The notes: generated by a model from the sequence alone, not told the origin. A stretch of 7,899 nucleotides of DNA from JAYZVT01 sp050248375 (GCA_050248375.1 JBFWSL010000186.1:1-7899), one strand, 5' to 3'. Shown: positions 1 through 6,716, counted from the first letter of the stretch. Translations and numbers: made by a program.

Positions 1-693
1 CAGCACCGCGTCGCGGGCGTTCGCGTCGCCATAGCGGATTGCCGCGCGCCAGAGGAAGTCGAGCAGCGGCGACAGCGGAAACTTCGGCGCGCCCTGCGGC
101 CCGCCATGCACGCTGTCGAACAGCCCGGTCAGCCGGCGCGCCGCGTCGGCGAGCAGGCCTTCGGTGATCTGTCCCTGCGCCTGCGGTCCGGGCCTGGGCG
201 TGAGGGCGTCCGCGAGCGCGGCCGTGTTGTGGGAGATCTTGTCGGGTTCCTCGCGGAAGATGCGCGCCACCTCGCGCAGGATGTGCGGGAAGCCCGCGCG
301 GCCGTATTTCGGCTTGTCGGGAAAATAGGTGCCGCCCCAGAAGGGTTTTGCATCCGGCGTCAGGAACATGGTCAGGGGCCAGCCGCCCTGCTCGCCCATG
401 TGATGCAGCGCCTGCATGTAGATCGTATCCACGTCGGGGCGTTCCTCGCGGTCCACCTTGATGTTGACGAACAGCTCGTTCATCACCGCCGCGATCTCGG
501 GGTTCTCGAAGCTCTCATGCGCCATGACGTGGCACCAGTGGCACGCGGCGTAGCCGACCGAGAGGAGGATGGGCTTGCCGCTGCGCCTCGCCTCCGCGAG
601 GGCCTCGTCGCCCCAGGGCCACCAGTGCACCGGGTTGTCCTTGTGCTGGAGGAGATAGGGACTGGTGGATCGGCCGAGCCGGTTGTGCGACAT
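1..693 (-). CDS. Thioredoxin domain-containing protein, DUF255/YyaL family (3' end outside window)
   Basis: Reading the minus strand from the ATG at 693 gives 231 uninterrupted codons that run off the left edge. The start MSHNRLGRSTSPYLLQH is followed by NPVHWWPWGDEA (20-31), a thioredoxin-type CHWC motif at residues 51-54 within GYAACHWCHVMAHESFEN, then VNIKVDREERPDVD and GGWPLTMFLTPD. These are hallmarks of the DUF255 thioredoxin-like domain (bacterial YyaL, human SPATA20). Full-length members have roughly 650-700 residues with an (alpha/alpha)6 glycosidase-like C-terminal part, so about one third is visible; the last visible stretch (GAPKFPLSPLLDFLWRAA) begins that second part. The biochemical role of the family is not settled. 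No signal peptide is visible, so a cytoplasmic location is likely. GGAG lies 9 nt upstream of the start. The gene is divergent from mnmE with 108 bp between start codons. Confidence 0.93.
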   Translation of the reverse strand, partial: MSHNRLGRSTSPYLLQHKDNPVHWWPWGDEALAEARRSGKPILLSVGYAACHWCHVMAHESFENPEIAAVMNELFVNIKVDREERPDVDTIYMQALHHMGEQGGWPLTMFLTPDAKPFWGGTYFPDKPKYGRAGFPHILREVARIFREEPDKISHNTAALADALTPRPGPQAQGQITEGLLADAARRLTGLFDSVHGGPQGAPKFPLSPLLDFLWRAAIRYGDANARDAVL

Positions 694-801
694 GCGTGGG
701 GACTCCGCTTGGGGCGGCATGAGGTTTAAGCCACCTTATGGGCAGCCGGTTCCGGAGTGAACCGATGCGGCGAAAGAAAACCCGGGAGGCGGGACCATCG
801 A
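694..801. promoter_or_regulatory. Divergent intergenic region between the DUF255 gene and mnmE
   Basis: This 108-bp gap separates two divergent start codons and must hold 5' signals for both genes unless promoters lie inside coding sequence. The centre (about 720-742, around gtttaagccaccttatggg) is more AT-rich than its surroundings and could supply -10 elements for either direction. I see no confident -35/-10 pair on either strand and no recognisable operator. The right part is purine-rich and contains GGGAGGCGGGA just before the preferred mnmE start. Confidence 0.4.
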
Positions 802-2127
802 ATGATCGGTTCGCAGGACACCATCTACGCGCTTTCCAGCGGTGCCGGCCGCGCCGGGGTCGCCGTCATTCGCGTGTCGGGGCCGCGGGCGGGCGAGGCC
901 CTGCGCGCGCTCTCGGGCGGACTTCCCCCAGCCCGGCGCGCGTCGCTGAGAACGCTTCGGACGCCGGGGACGAATGAGGAGATCGACCGCGCCCTGGTGC
1001 TGTGGTTCGAGGGCCCTGCGAGCGTCACCGGCGAGGATGTGGCCGAGCTGCATGTACATGGCGGGCGCGCGGTCATCTCGGGCGTGCTCGAGGCGCTTGC
1101 GGGAATGCCCGGCCTGCGCCTCGCAGAGGCCGGCGAGTTCACCCGCCGCGCCTTCGAGAACGGGCGCATGGACCTGACCCAGGCGGAAGGCCTCGCCGAT
1201 CTGGTCGATGCGGAGACCGCTGCCCAGCGGCGCCAGGCGCTGCGGCAGACGGCGGGTGAAGCCAGGCAACGGTTCGAGCGCTGGCGCGAGGAATTGCTGC
1301 AGGCCCAGGCGGCGGTCGAGGCCGCGCTGGATTTCTCCGACGAGGGCGATGTGCCCGCCGAAGTGGAGCGGCGCGGGCGGGAGATCGCCTCGCGGCTTGC
1401 GGGGGAGATCGGAGCCGTGCTCGCGGCGGGCACGGGCGGCGAACGCCTGCGCGACGGCTTTCGTGTGGTCCTCGCCGGACCTCCCAATGTGGGCAAGTCG
1501 AGCCTGCTCAACGCGCTCGCCCGCCGGGAAGCGGCCATCGTCTCCACCGAGGCGGGCACCACCCGCGACGTCATCGAGGTGCATCTGGAACTGGACGGCT
1601 GGCCGGTGGTGCTGATCGACACCGCCGGCATCCGCGAGGCGCGCGGGCAGGTGGAGGCGGAAGGCATCCGCCGCACGCTGGCCCGCGCCGGCGATGCCGA
1701 TCTGGTCCTGTGGATCGTCGATCTCACCGCCCCGGCCTGGCAGCCGGACGCCAGGCTGGCGGCGGACGTAGTGCTTGTGCTGGCCAACAAGGTCGATGCG
1801 AAGGCGCCGGGGAACGGTAAGGCTTCGTTAACCATATCGGCGCGGACAGGCGAAGGGCTTTCGGAGCTTGAAGCCGAGTTGGCCAGCCGCGCGGGGGCGA
1901 TGCTCGCGAGCGCGGAGAATGCGGTCGTCACCCGCGCCCGCCACCGTCAGGAGCTGACGGCATGCCGTGATGCCCTGGTCCGGTGCCGGGAAGGGGATTG
2001 GGACGAGCTGGAGTTGCGCGCCGAGGACCTGCGCGCCGCGTCGCGGGCGCTCGGACGCATTACCGGCGTCAGCGATGTGGAGGACATTCTCGACCGCCTG
2101 TTCGCCGGCTTCTGCATCGGCAAATAG
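802..2127 (+). CDS. mnmE: tRNA uridine-5-carboxymethylaminomethyl(34) synthesis GTPase MnmE
   Basis: MnmE is a cytoplasmic GTPase that, with MnmG, installs the (carboxymethyl)aminomethyl group on U34 of tRNAs reading two-codon boxes, using methylene-tetrahydrofolate as carbon donor. The protein has 441 residues (E. coli about 454). The N-terminal folate-binding domain begins DTIYALSSGAGRAGVAVIRVSG. A helical domain carries ENGRMDLTQAEGLADLVDA. The inserted G domain shows G1 GPPNVGKSS from 226, TTRD, G3 DTAG at 273-276 and G4 NKVD at 329-332. The protein ends in CIGK (438-441), the C-terminal motif with the conserved cysteine. ATG 802 is preferred because MIGSQDTIYAL matches family N-termini and GGAGG/GGCGGGA lies upstream. 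An in-frame GTG at 757 would add 15 Arg/Lys-rich residues lacking family similarity. mnmG follows after an unusually long 276-bp gap. Confidence 0.97.
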   Translation: MIGSQDTIYALSSGAGRAGVAVIRVSGPRAGEALRALSGGLPPARRASLRTLRTPGTNEEIDRALVLWFEGPASVTGEDVAELHVHGGRAVISGVLEALAGMPGLRLAEAGEFTRRAFENGRMDLTQAEGLADLVDAETAAQRRQALRQTAGEARQRFERWREELLQAQAAVEAALDFSDEGDVPAEVERRGREIASRLAGEIGAVLAAGTGGERLRDGFRVVLAGPPNVGKSSLLNALARREAAIVSTEAGTTRDVIEVHLELDGWPVVLIDTAGIREARGQVEAEGIRRTLARAGDADLVLWIVDLTAPAWQPDARLAADVVLVLANKVDAKAPGNGKASLTISARTGEGLSELEAELASRAGAMLASAENAVVTRARHRQELTACRDALVRCREGDWDELELRAEDLRAASRALGRITGVSDVEDILDRLFAGFCIGK

Positions 2128-2222
2128 GGGAGCGTTTAAAGGCCGGGGTCCAGCCGCACCGGGCGCAAGACCCGCACCGCAGTCCCGGGCTTCACCCTCA
2201 AGAACGCGCAGGCATGACCCGC

Positions 2223-2238
2223 TGTTTCACGTGAAACT
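2223..2238. other. parS site 1 (ParB-binding centromere sequence)
   Basis: TGTTTCACGTGAAACT matches the bacterial parS consensus TGTTTCACGTGAAACA at 15 of 16 positions. The central 14 bp GTTTCACGTGAAAC are a perfect palindrome. ParB/Spo0J binds such sites through its helix-turn-helix and loads onto DNA as a CTP-dependent clamp. The parB gene is 3.6 kb downstream. The site is the first and strongest of three in the mnmE-mnmG gap; the next centre is 38 bp away. Confidence 0.93.
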
Positions 2239-2246
2239 TGTCCACA
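2238..2246 (+). promoter_or_regulatory. Possible DnaA-box-like 9-mer
   Basis: TTGTCCACA differs from the strong DnaA box TTATCCACA at one position and shares its first base with the last base of parS site 1. In many bacteria parS, parAB, mnmG and rsmG lie near oriC, so the location is suggestive. Only one such 9-mer was noticed in this gap, there is no AT-rich unwinding element, and a one-mismatch 9-mer can occur by chance. This is an inference from similarity only. Confidence 0.25.
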
Positions 2247-2260
2247 GGAAGGGTCCGGAA

Positions 2261-2276
2261 TGATTCACGTGAAACA
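2261..2276. other. parS site 2
   Basis: TGATTCACGTGAAACA matches the parS consensus at 15 of 16 positions; the only deviation is A instead of T at position 3, so the right arm is perfect and the left arm imperfect. Its centre lies 38 bp from site 1 and 44 bp from site 3. ParB generally tolerates single changes at outer positions, so binding is expected but possibly weaker than at site 1. Confidence 0.9.
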
Positions 2277-2304
2277 TTCACCCCGGGCTGTCCCTCCCCT
2301 GGAT

Positions 2305-2320
2305 TGATTCACGTGAAACA
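2305..2320. other. parS site 3
   Basis: TGATTCACGTGAAACA is identical to site 2, including the asymmetric A at position 3. It is the site nearest mnmG, ending 83 bp before that start codon. ParB bound or spreading here could affect mnmG transcription; that is inference, not something the sequence proves. Confidence 0.9.
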
Positions 2321-2366
2321 TCGTCCGCTCGAAACCCCGGGGCGGGGACGACGCGATAGCCGATCT

Positions 2367-2395
2367 TTGACGCGGTCACAGGGAATCGCTAGGAC
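2367..2395 (+). promoter_or_regulatory. Weak candidate promoter for mnmG
   Basis: TTGACG (2367-2372) resembles a sigma-70 type -35 box. A 17-bp spacer leads to TAGGAC (2390-2395), a poor -10 match. The AGGA inside that hexamer (2391-2394) is also the best ribosome binding site for the mnmG ATG at 2404 (9-nt spacing), so both functions cannot easily be used on one transcript. A promoter further upstream, among the parS sites or before mnmE, is equally possible. Confidence 0.22.
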
Positions 2396-2403
2396 TGCGC
2401 GCC

Positions 2404-4281
2404 ATGAACGAACACGCACTTGATTTCGATGTCATCGTCATCGGCGGCGGTCACGCCGGCTGCGAGGCCGCGGCCGCGGCCGCGCGCATGGGCGCGCGCG
2501 CCTGCCTGCTGACCCACAAGGCCGCGACCATCGGCGAGATGTCCTGCAACCCCGCCATCGGCGGCCTCGGCAAGGGCCACCTGGTCCGGGAGATCGATGC
2601 GCTCGACGGCCTCATGGGCCGCGTAGCCGACAGGGCCGGTATCCAGTTCCGCGTGCTCAACCGCTCCCGCGGCGCCGCCGTGCAGGGTCCCCGTGCCCAG
2701 GCCGACCGCAAGCTCTACCGGCAGGCCATGCAGCAGAGCTTGTCCGAGGTGGAGGGGCTGACCGTCATCGAAGGCGCGGTCGACGATTTGATCGTCGAGG
2801 GCGCGGCCGTGTGCGGCGTGCGCTGTTCCGATGGCCGCGTGTTCCGCTGCCGCTCCGCGGTGCTGACCACCGGCACCTTCCTCAACGGTCTCATCCATAT
2901 CGGCGAGACGCGCATCCCGGCGGGCCGTCATGGCGAGGCCCCTGCCCTTGGACTGTCGGAGCGTCTTTACGGTCTCGGCCTGCGCATGGGCCGCCTCAAG
3001 ACCGGCACGCCGCCGCGCCTGGACGGCGGGACCATCGACTGGGCCGCGCTGGCGCCGCAGCCGGGCGATACGCCGCCGGTGCCCTTCTCCTTCCTGACGG
3101 AGCGGATCGGGCAGCCGCAGGTGAACTGCCACATCACCCATACCAATGAACGCACCCACGCGGTCATCGCCGCCAATCTCGACCGCGCGCCGATCTATTC
3201 CGGCCAGATCGAGGGCGTGGGCCCGCGCTACTGCCCCTCCATCGAGGACAAGATCGTCCGCTTCAGGGAACGCCAGTCGCACCAGATCTTTCTGGAGCCG
3301 GAAGGCCTCGACGACGACACGGTCTATCCCAACGGCATATCGACCTCGCTGCCGGAACAGGTGCAGAAGGAATTCCTGGCCACCATTCCCGGCCTAGAGC
3401 GCACGGTGATCCGCCGCGCCGGCTACGCCATCGAATACGACTATGTGGACCCGCGCGAGCTGCATCCGACCCTGGAGACCAAGAAGCTCTCCGGTCTCTT
3501 CCTCGCCGGTCAGATCAACGGCACCACCGGCTACGAGGAAGCGGCCGGACAGGGGCTGATGGCGGGCATCAACGCCGCCCTGTCCGCCGGCGGCGGCGGC
3601 GGCTTCGAGATCACCCGCGCCGACGGCTATCTGGGCGTCATGATCGACGACCTGGTCACCCGCGGCGTCAGCGAGCCCTACCGCATGTTCACCTCCCGCG
3701 CCGAATACCGGCTGCGCCTGCGCGCCGACAACGCCGACCAGCGGCTGACGCCCCTGGGAGAAAGCATCGGCTGCGTCGGCGCGGAGCGCTCGGCGGCTTT
3801 CCGCGCCCGCGCCCGGTCCCTGGAGGAAGCGTCTGCCCGGTTGCGCTCCCTCACCGTGACCCCCGGCGAGGCGGCCCGGCACGGGCTGGAGGTGAACCGC
3901 GACGGCCGCCGCCGCAGCGCCTTCGACCTGCTCTCCTATCCTGGCGTGGACATGGCCCGCGTCACCGCCATCTGGCCGCAGCTCGCGGACTTGCCCGAGG
4001 CGATAGCGGCCCAGGTCGAGACCGACGCGCGCTACCACGTCTATCTCGCCCGGCAGGAAGCCGATGTCGCCGCCTTCCGCCGCGACGAGGACGCCCGCCT
4101 TCCCCGCGACATGGACTTCGAGTCCATCGCTGGCCTGTCCTCCGAGATCCGCCAGAAGCTGGCGTTGCATCGCCCGGCCACCCTGGGCCAGGCCTCCCGC
4201 ATCGACGGCATCACGCCGGCGGCGCTCATGCTGCTCGCGGCCCGCATCAGGCGCGGCGGCAAGGCGCGCCGGAGCGCGTGA
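2404..4281 (+). CDS. mnmG: tRNA uridine-5-carboxymethylaminomethyl(34) synthesis enzyme MnmG (GidA)
   Basis: MnmG is the FAD- and NADH-dependent partner of MnmE in U34 tRNA modification and acts in the cytoplasm as a heterotetramer with it. The 625-residue product is close to the E. coli length (629). It has the dinucleotide-binding GGGHAG at 14-19, MSCNPAIGGLGKGHLVRE with Cys47, QGPRAQADR, GRLKTGTPPRLDG, RYCPSIEDK with Cys277, YPNGISTSLP, GTTGYEEAAGQGLMAGINAA and SEPYRMFTSRAEYRL. Cys47 and Cys277 fall at the same numbers as the catalytically important E. coli cysteines. The C-terminal MnmE/tRNA-interacting domain is intact (YHVYLARQEADV, FESIAGLSSEIRQKL). AGGA lies 9 nt before the ATG. Its TGA overlaps the rsmG start by 4 bp, indicating translational coupling. 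An unusual run of glycines (about 398-403) lies in a variable segment. Confidence 0.98.
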   Translation: MNEHALDFDVIVIGGGHAGCEAAAAAARMGARACLLTHKAATIGEMSCNPAIGGLGKGHLVREIDALDGLMGRVADRAGIQFRVLNRSRGAAVQGPRAQADRKLYRQAMQQSLSEVEGLTVIEGAVDDLIVEGAAVCGVRCSDGRVFRCRSAVLTTGTFLNGLIHIGETRIPAGRHGEAPALGLSERLYGLGLRMGRLKTGTPPRLDGGTIDWAALAPQPGDTPPVPFSFLTERIGQPQVNCHITHTNERTHAVIAANLDRAPIYSGQIEGVGPRYCPSIEDKIVRFRERQSHQIFLEPEGLDDDTVYPNGISTSLPEQVQKEFLATIPGLERTVIRRAGYAIEYDYVDPRELHPTLETKKLSGLFLAGQINGTTGYEEAAGQGLMAGINAALSAGGGGGFEITRADGYLGVMIDDLVTRGVSEPYRMFTSRAEYRLRLRADNADQRLTPLGESIGCVGAERSAAFRARARSLEEASARLRSLTVTPGEAARHGLEVNRDGRRRSAFDLLSYPGVDMARVTAIWPQLADLPEAIAAQVETDARYHVYLARQEADVAAFRRDEDARLPRDMDFESIAGLSSEIRQKLALHRPATLGQASRIDGITPAALMLLAARIRRGGKARRSA

Positions 4282-4970
4282 CCGCCCTGTCCCGTCCCGG
4301 CCGGAACACCCCTGTCGACAGCGCGGACGAGTTCGCCCGCGCCTTTCCCGTTTCACGTGAAACCCTGCAGCGGCTCGCCCTCTACGAGTCGCTCCTGAAC
4401 CGCTGGCAGAAGTCCATCAACCTGGTCGCGCCCGACTCTCTCCCGGGCACCTGGCATCGCCACTTCGCCGACAGCGCCCAGCTCGCCGCTCTCGCCCCCG
4501 ATGCGCGAACCTGGCTCGACCTCGGCTCGGGCGCCGGCTTCCCCGGCATGGTGGTCGCGATTCTGCTGGCGAATCGGGGCGCGCGCGTCCATCTTTGCGA
4601 GAGCAACGCCAAGAAATGCGCGTTCCTTGCCGAGGTTGCCCGCAAGACCGGTGCCCCTGTGGAAATACACCAGACGCGCATTGAAAGGCTTGTGCGTGAG
4701 AGTACAGTCGCCGCCACCGAGGTGGTCACCGCGCGTGCCCTGGCCCCGCTTGGCGAGCTGCTCGAAATGGCATCGCCGCTGCTGGAGAACGGAGCGTGCG
4801 GATTGTTCCTGAAAGGCAAGCGGGCAGAGGACGAGATCGCCGCGGCGCGGCGCGGCTGGACCTTCCGGCACCGGTGCCACGGGAGCCGGACCGATCCGGC
4901 GGGACGCATCGTCGAGATCACGGGTCTGAAGCGGGACGGAAGCGATGATTTTGGGAGCGCTGATGACTAA
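4278..4970 (+). CDS. rsmG: 16S rRNA (guanine(527)-N(7))-methyltransferase RsmG (GidB)
   Basis: RsmG transfers a methyl group from S-adenosylmethionine to N7 of G527 in the 530 loop of 16S rRNA; loss gives low-level streptomycin resistance in several bacteria. The 230-residue product has the SAM-binding motif LDLGSGAGFPG at 80-90, then HLCESNAKKCAFL, VTARALAPLGELLEMASPLL and FLKGKRAEDEI. The start is GTG 4278, overlapping the mnmG stop in GTGA. GGAG sits only 3 nt upstream, so initiation probably relies on coupling with mnmG, and no other plausible start exists before the conserved region. Residues 25-29 (VSRET) are encoded by a parS palindrome. The C-terminus overlaps parA by 8 bp if parA starts at 4963. 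The tail after KRAEDEI is longer than in E. coli (207 residues) and looks poorly conserved. Confidence 0.97.
   Translation: MTALSRPGRNTPVDSADEFARAFPVSRETLQRLALYESLLNRWQKSINLVAPDSLPGTWHRHFADSAQLAALAPDARTWLDLGSGAGFPGMVVAILLANRGARVHLCESNAKKCAFLAEVARKTGAPVEIHQTRIERLVRESTVAATEVVTARALAPLGELLEMASPLLENGACGLFLKGKRAEDEIAAARRGWTFRHRCHGSRTDPAGRIVEITGLKRDGSDDFGSADD
4349..4364. other. parS site 4, inside the rsmG coding sequence
   Basis: CGTTTCACGTGAAACC contains the complete 14-bp palindrome GTTTCACGTGAAAC and differs from the 16-bp consensus only at the two outermost bases. It is read as codons 25-29 of rsmG (Val-Ser-Arg-Glu-Thr), just before the conserved rRNA methyltransferase fold. The centre is about 2.04 kb from site 3 and about 0.6 kb upstream of parA. 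From memory, a VSRET-encoding parS occurs in rsmG of many alphaproteobacteria. Confidence 0.9.
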
Positions 4971-5769
4971 GCCTGCCGGCAGGCCCCGGGTGATCGCCAT
5001 CGCCAACCAGAAGGGCGGCGTGGGCAAGACCACCACGGCGATCAATCTCGGCACCGCGCTCGCCGCCGTCGGCGAGAAGGTGCTCGTCGTCGATCTCGAT
5101 CCCCAGGGCAACGCCTCCACCGGTCTCGGCGTCGACGAGGGCCGCCGCGATGTCTCCGCCTATGACGTGCTGTCCCGCGACGCCAGCATCGCCGAGGCGA
5201 CGGTGGCCACCGGTATTCCCAATCTCTTCGTCGTGCCCTCGACCCTCGATCTGCTCGGCTTCGAGCGCGAGGTGCTGTCGTCGCGCGACCGCGCCTTCCG
5301 CCTGCGCGACGCCATCAACGCGCTCGCCGCCGGCGACGCCGGTTTCGGCTATGTGATGATCGACTGCCCGCCGTCGCTGAACATCCTCACCATCAACGCG
5401 CTCGCCGCCGCCGACTCCGTGCTGGTGCCGGTACAGTGCGAGTTCTTCGCCCTGCAGGGCATCGTGCAGCTCAAGAAGACCATCGACGACGTGCGCAGCC
5501 AGCTCAACCCCACCCTCGACATCCAGGGGGTGGTGCTGACCATGCACGACCAGCGCAACAAGCTTTCCGCCGACGTGGAGGGCGAGGTGCGCCGCTTCTT
5601 CGGCGACAAGGTCTATCGCACCCTGGTGCCGCGCAACGTGCGCGTCGCCGAGGCGCCGTCATTCGGCAAGCCGATCCTGCTGTACGATCACCGCTGCTCC
5701 GGCAGCCAGGCCTATATCAAGCTCGCCGGAGAGGTGATCGGACGCGAGAAGCAGTTGCGGCCCGCCTGA
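4963..5769 (+). CDS. parA: Chromosome partitioning ATPase ParA
   Basis: ParA binds DNA non-specifically as an ATP dimer; ParB-parS complexes stimulate its ATPase and are pulled along the ParA gradient, moving sister origins apart. The 268-residue product shows the deviant Walker A KGGVGKTT at 17-24 with the signature lysine, DLDPQGNAS (Walker A') at 44-52 and Walker B YVMIDCPPS around 130-138. The C-terminal VRVAEAPSFGKPILLYDH is typical of chromosomal ParA/Soj. There is no N-terminal helix-turn-helix extension, as expected for chromosomal rather than P1-type plasmid ParA. ATG 4963 is chosen because GGGAG lies 5 nt upstream; ATG 4945 would add MILGAL and is possible. The gene overlaps the end of rsmG, and parB follows after 62 bp, so rsmG-parA-parB are probably co-expressed. 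Confidence 0.97.
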   Translation: MTKPAGRPRVIAIANQKGGVGKTTTAINLGTALAAVGEKVLVVDLDPQGNASTGLGVDEGRRDVSAYDVLSRDASIAEATVATGIPNLFVVPSTLDLLGFEREVLSSRDRAFRLRDAINALAAGDAGFGYVMIDCPPSLNILTINALAAADSVLVPVQCEFFALQGIVQLKKTIDDVRSQLNPTLDIQGVVLTMHDQRNKLSADVEGEVRRFFGDKVYRTLVPRNVRVAEAPSFGKPILLYDHRCSGSQAYIKLAGEVIGREKQLRPA

Positions 5770-5831
5770 ACCGGCGGATGACGGACGCGCAAGGACACGG
5801 ACGGGCAAGGACAGGGAGACGAGCGGGGACC

Positions 5832-6716
5832 ATGGCGGCAGCGGCGGCACAGAAGAACAGGCTCGGGCGGGGACTGGCCTCGCTCATCGGCGAACTGGAG
5901 GGCGACGGCGCACAGCAGGTCGCCGCCAGCGGACAGCAGACCGTTCCCATCGCACAGATCAAGGCGAGCAAGCTGAACCCGCGCCGCGAGTTCCGCGAAC
6001 AGGATCTCGGCGAGCTCGCCGCCTCCATCAGGCAGCGCGGCCTGGTGCAGCCGGTGGTGGTGCGTCCCGCCCCCGACGGCGGCTACGAGCTGGTCGCCGG
6101 CGAGCGCCGCTGGCGCGCGGCGCAGCGCGCGGGCCTGCACCAGGTCCCGGCGATAATCCGTACACTGACGGATAAGGAAGCGCTCGAGATCGCCATCATC
6201 GAGAACGTCCAGCGCGCCGACCTGAATGCCATCGAGGAGGCGGGCGGCTACCGCCAGTTGCTCGAGCGCTTCGGCTATACCCAGGAGGAACTGGCCGAGG
6301 TCGTCGGCAAGAGCCGCAGCCACCTCACCAACACCATGCGGCTGCTCAAGCTGCCGGACGCGGTGCGGTCGCTGGTGCAGGATGGCAAGCTGTCGGCCGG
6401 CCACGCCCGCGCCCTCGTGGGCCGCGACGACGCGGAAAAGCTGGCCCGGGAAATCGTGCGCCGCGAACTCAACGTCCGCGATGTCGAGGCGCTCGTGCGC
6501 GACAGCGCGCCGAAGAGGAAGGGCAAGGCGTCGAAGGGCAAATCCAAGGATGCCGACACCCGCGCGCTCGAGAGCGAACTGTCGAATACGCTCGGCCTCA
6601 AGGTGGAGATCAGGCCGGGCCGTGGCGAGACCGGCGAGCTGCGCGTCCGCTACCGCACGCTGGAGCAGCTCGAGGAAGTGACGGCGCGGCTGGGCAAGGG
6701 GCCGTCGCGGCGCTGA
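5832..6716 (+). CDS. parB: Chromosome partitioning protein ParB (parS-binding CTPase)
   Basis: ParB recognises parS, closes into a CTP-dependent sliding clamp, spreads and stimulates ParA. The 294-residue product has the N-terminal ParA-contact motif KNRLGRGLASLIGEL, the CTP-binding ParB/Srx domain with GERRWRAAQRAG (GERR at 90-93) and ENVQRADLNAIEEA from 124, and a helix-turn-helix region TQEELAEVVGKSRSHLTNTMRLL from 150. A Lys/Ser-rich linker (KRKGKASKGKSKD) precedes the C-terminal dimerisation domain, ALESELSNTLGLKVEI to EEVTARLG. ATG 5832 is preferred on N-terminal similarity, with a GGGG-containing purine run just upstream. ATG 5778 would add 18 mostly basic residues with little family resemblance. 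The four parS sites upstream are its expected targets. The stop TGA abuts the holA stop on the other strand. Confidence 0.97.
   Translation: MAAAAAQKNRLGRGLASLIGELEGDGAQQVAASGQQTVPIAQIKASKLNPRREFREQDLGELAASIRQRGLVQPVVVRPAPDGGYELVAGERRWRAAQRAGLHQVPAIIRTLTDKEALEIAIIENVQRADLNAIEEAGGYRQLLERFGYTQEELAEVVGKSRSHLTNTMRLLKLPDAVRSLVQDGKLSAGHARALVGRDDAEKLAREIVRRELNVRDVEALVRDSAPKRKGKASKGKSKDADTRALESELSNTLGLKVEIRPGRGETGELRVRYRTLEQLEEVTARLGKGPSRR

Larger units (their letters stand above)
2257..2321 (+). repeat. Direct repeat pair containing parS sites 2 and 3
   Basis: The blocks 2257-2277 and 2301-2321 are direct repeats of 21 bp with a single difference (GGAA versus GGAT at the left edge). Both contain the identical 17-mer TGATTCACGTGAAACAT. 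Identity extends beyond the 16-bp parS itself and includes the same non-consensus A at parS position 3, which suggests one site arose by local duplication of the other. The repeat period is 44 bp. Confidence 0.8.
2128..2403. other. Gene-free mnmE-mnmG intergenic region carrying a parS cluster
   Basis: This 276-bp spacer is by far the longest non-coding stretch in the window. The small open frames crossing it resemble no protein family I know and run through the parS palindromes. The first ~95 bp (2128-2222) are GC-rich with short inverted fragments (GGGTC/GACCC, CCGGG/CCCGG) but no convincing hairpin plus T-tract terminator for mnmE. From 2223 to 2320 lie three parS sites. The last 80 bp hold the probable mnmG leader and ribosome binding site. 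The spacing suggests mnmE and mnmG are not strictly co-transcribed, or that the gap is kept open for ParB loading. Confidence 0.75.

Noticed and set aside
106..729. Plus-strand open frame of 207 codons
   Set aside because: It is antisense to the DUF255 gene, whose minus-strand translation has clear family motifs. The plus product is Arg/Val/His-rich and resembles nothing.
736..1931. Two long minus-strand frames across mnmE (736-1584 and 825-1931)
   Set aside because: Long antisense frames are expected in high-GC DNA. Their products are Arg/Ala/Ser-rich and low in complexity, while the plus frame encodes intact MnmE.
2128..2222. Possible intrinsic terminator after mnmE
   Set aside because: Only short inverted fragments with long loops are present, and no T-tract follows.
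2238..2423. Short plus-strand frame within the parS region reaching into mnmG
   Set aside because: It runs through two parS sites and overlaps mnmG out of frame, with no similarity to any known protein.
3590..3606. GGC repeat encoding a glycine run in mnmG
   Set aside because: It is a short tract of five to six codons in a variable segment of an otherwise intact protein, probably simple codon-level slippage and not a functional repeat.
2389..4356. Minus-strand frames of about 300 codons across mnmG (2389-3282 and 3394-4356)
   Set aside because: They are shadows of mnmG codon bias and lack recognisable domains or a sensible start context.
5436..5831. Long N-terminal extension of the parB frame back to 5436
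   Set aside because: The extension overlaps parA in another frame and is Arg-rich. ParB similarity begins only at about 5850.
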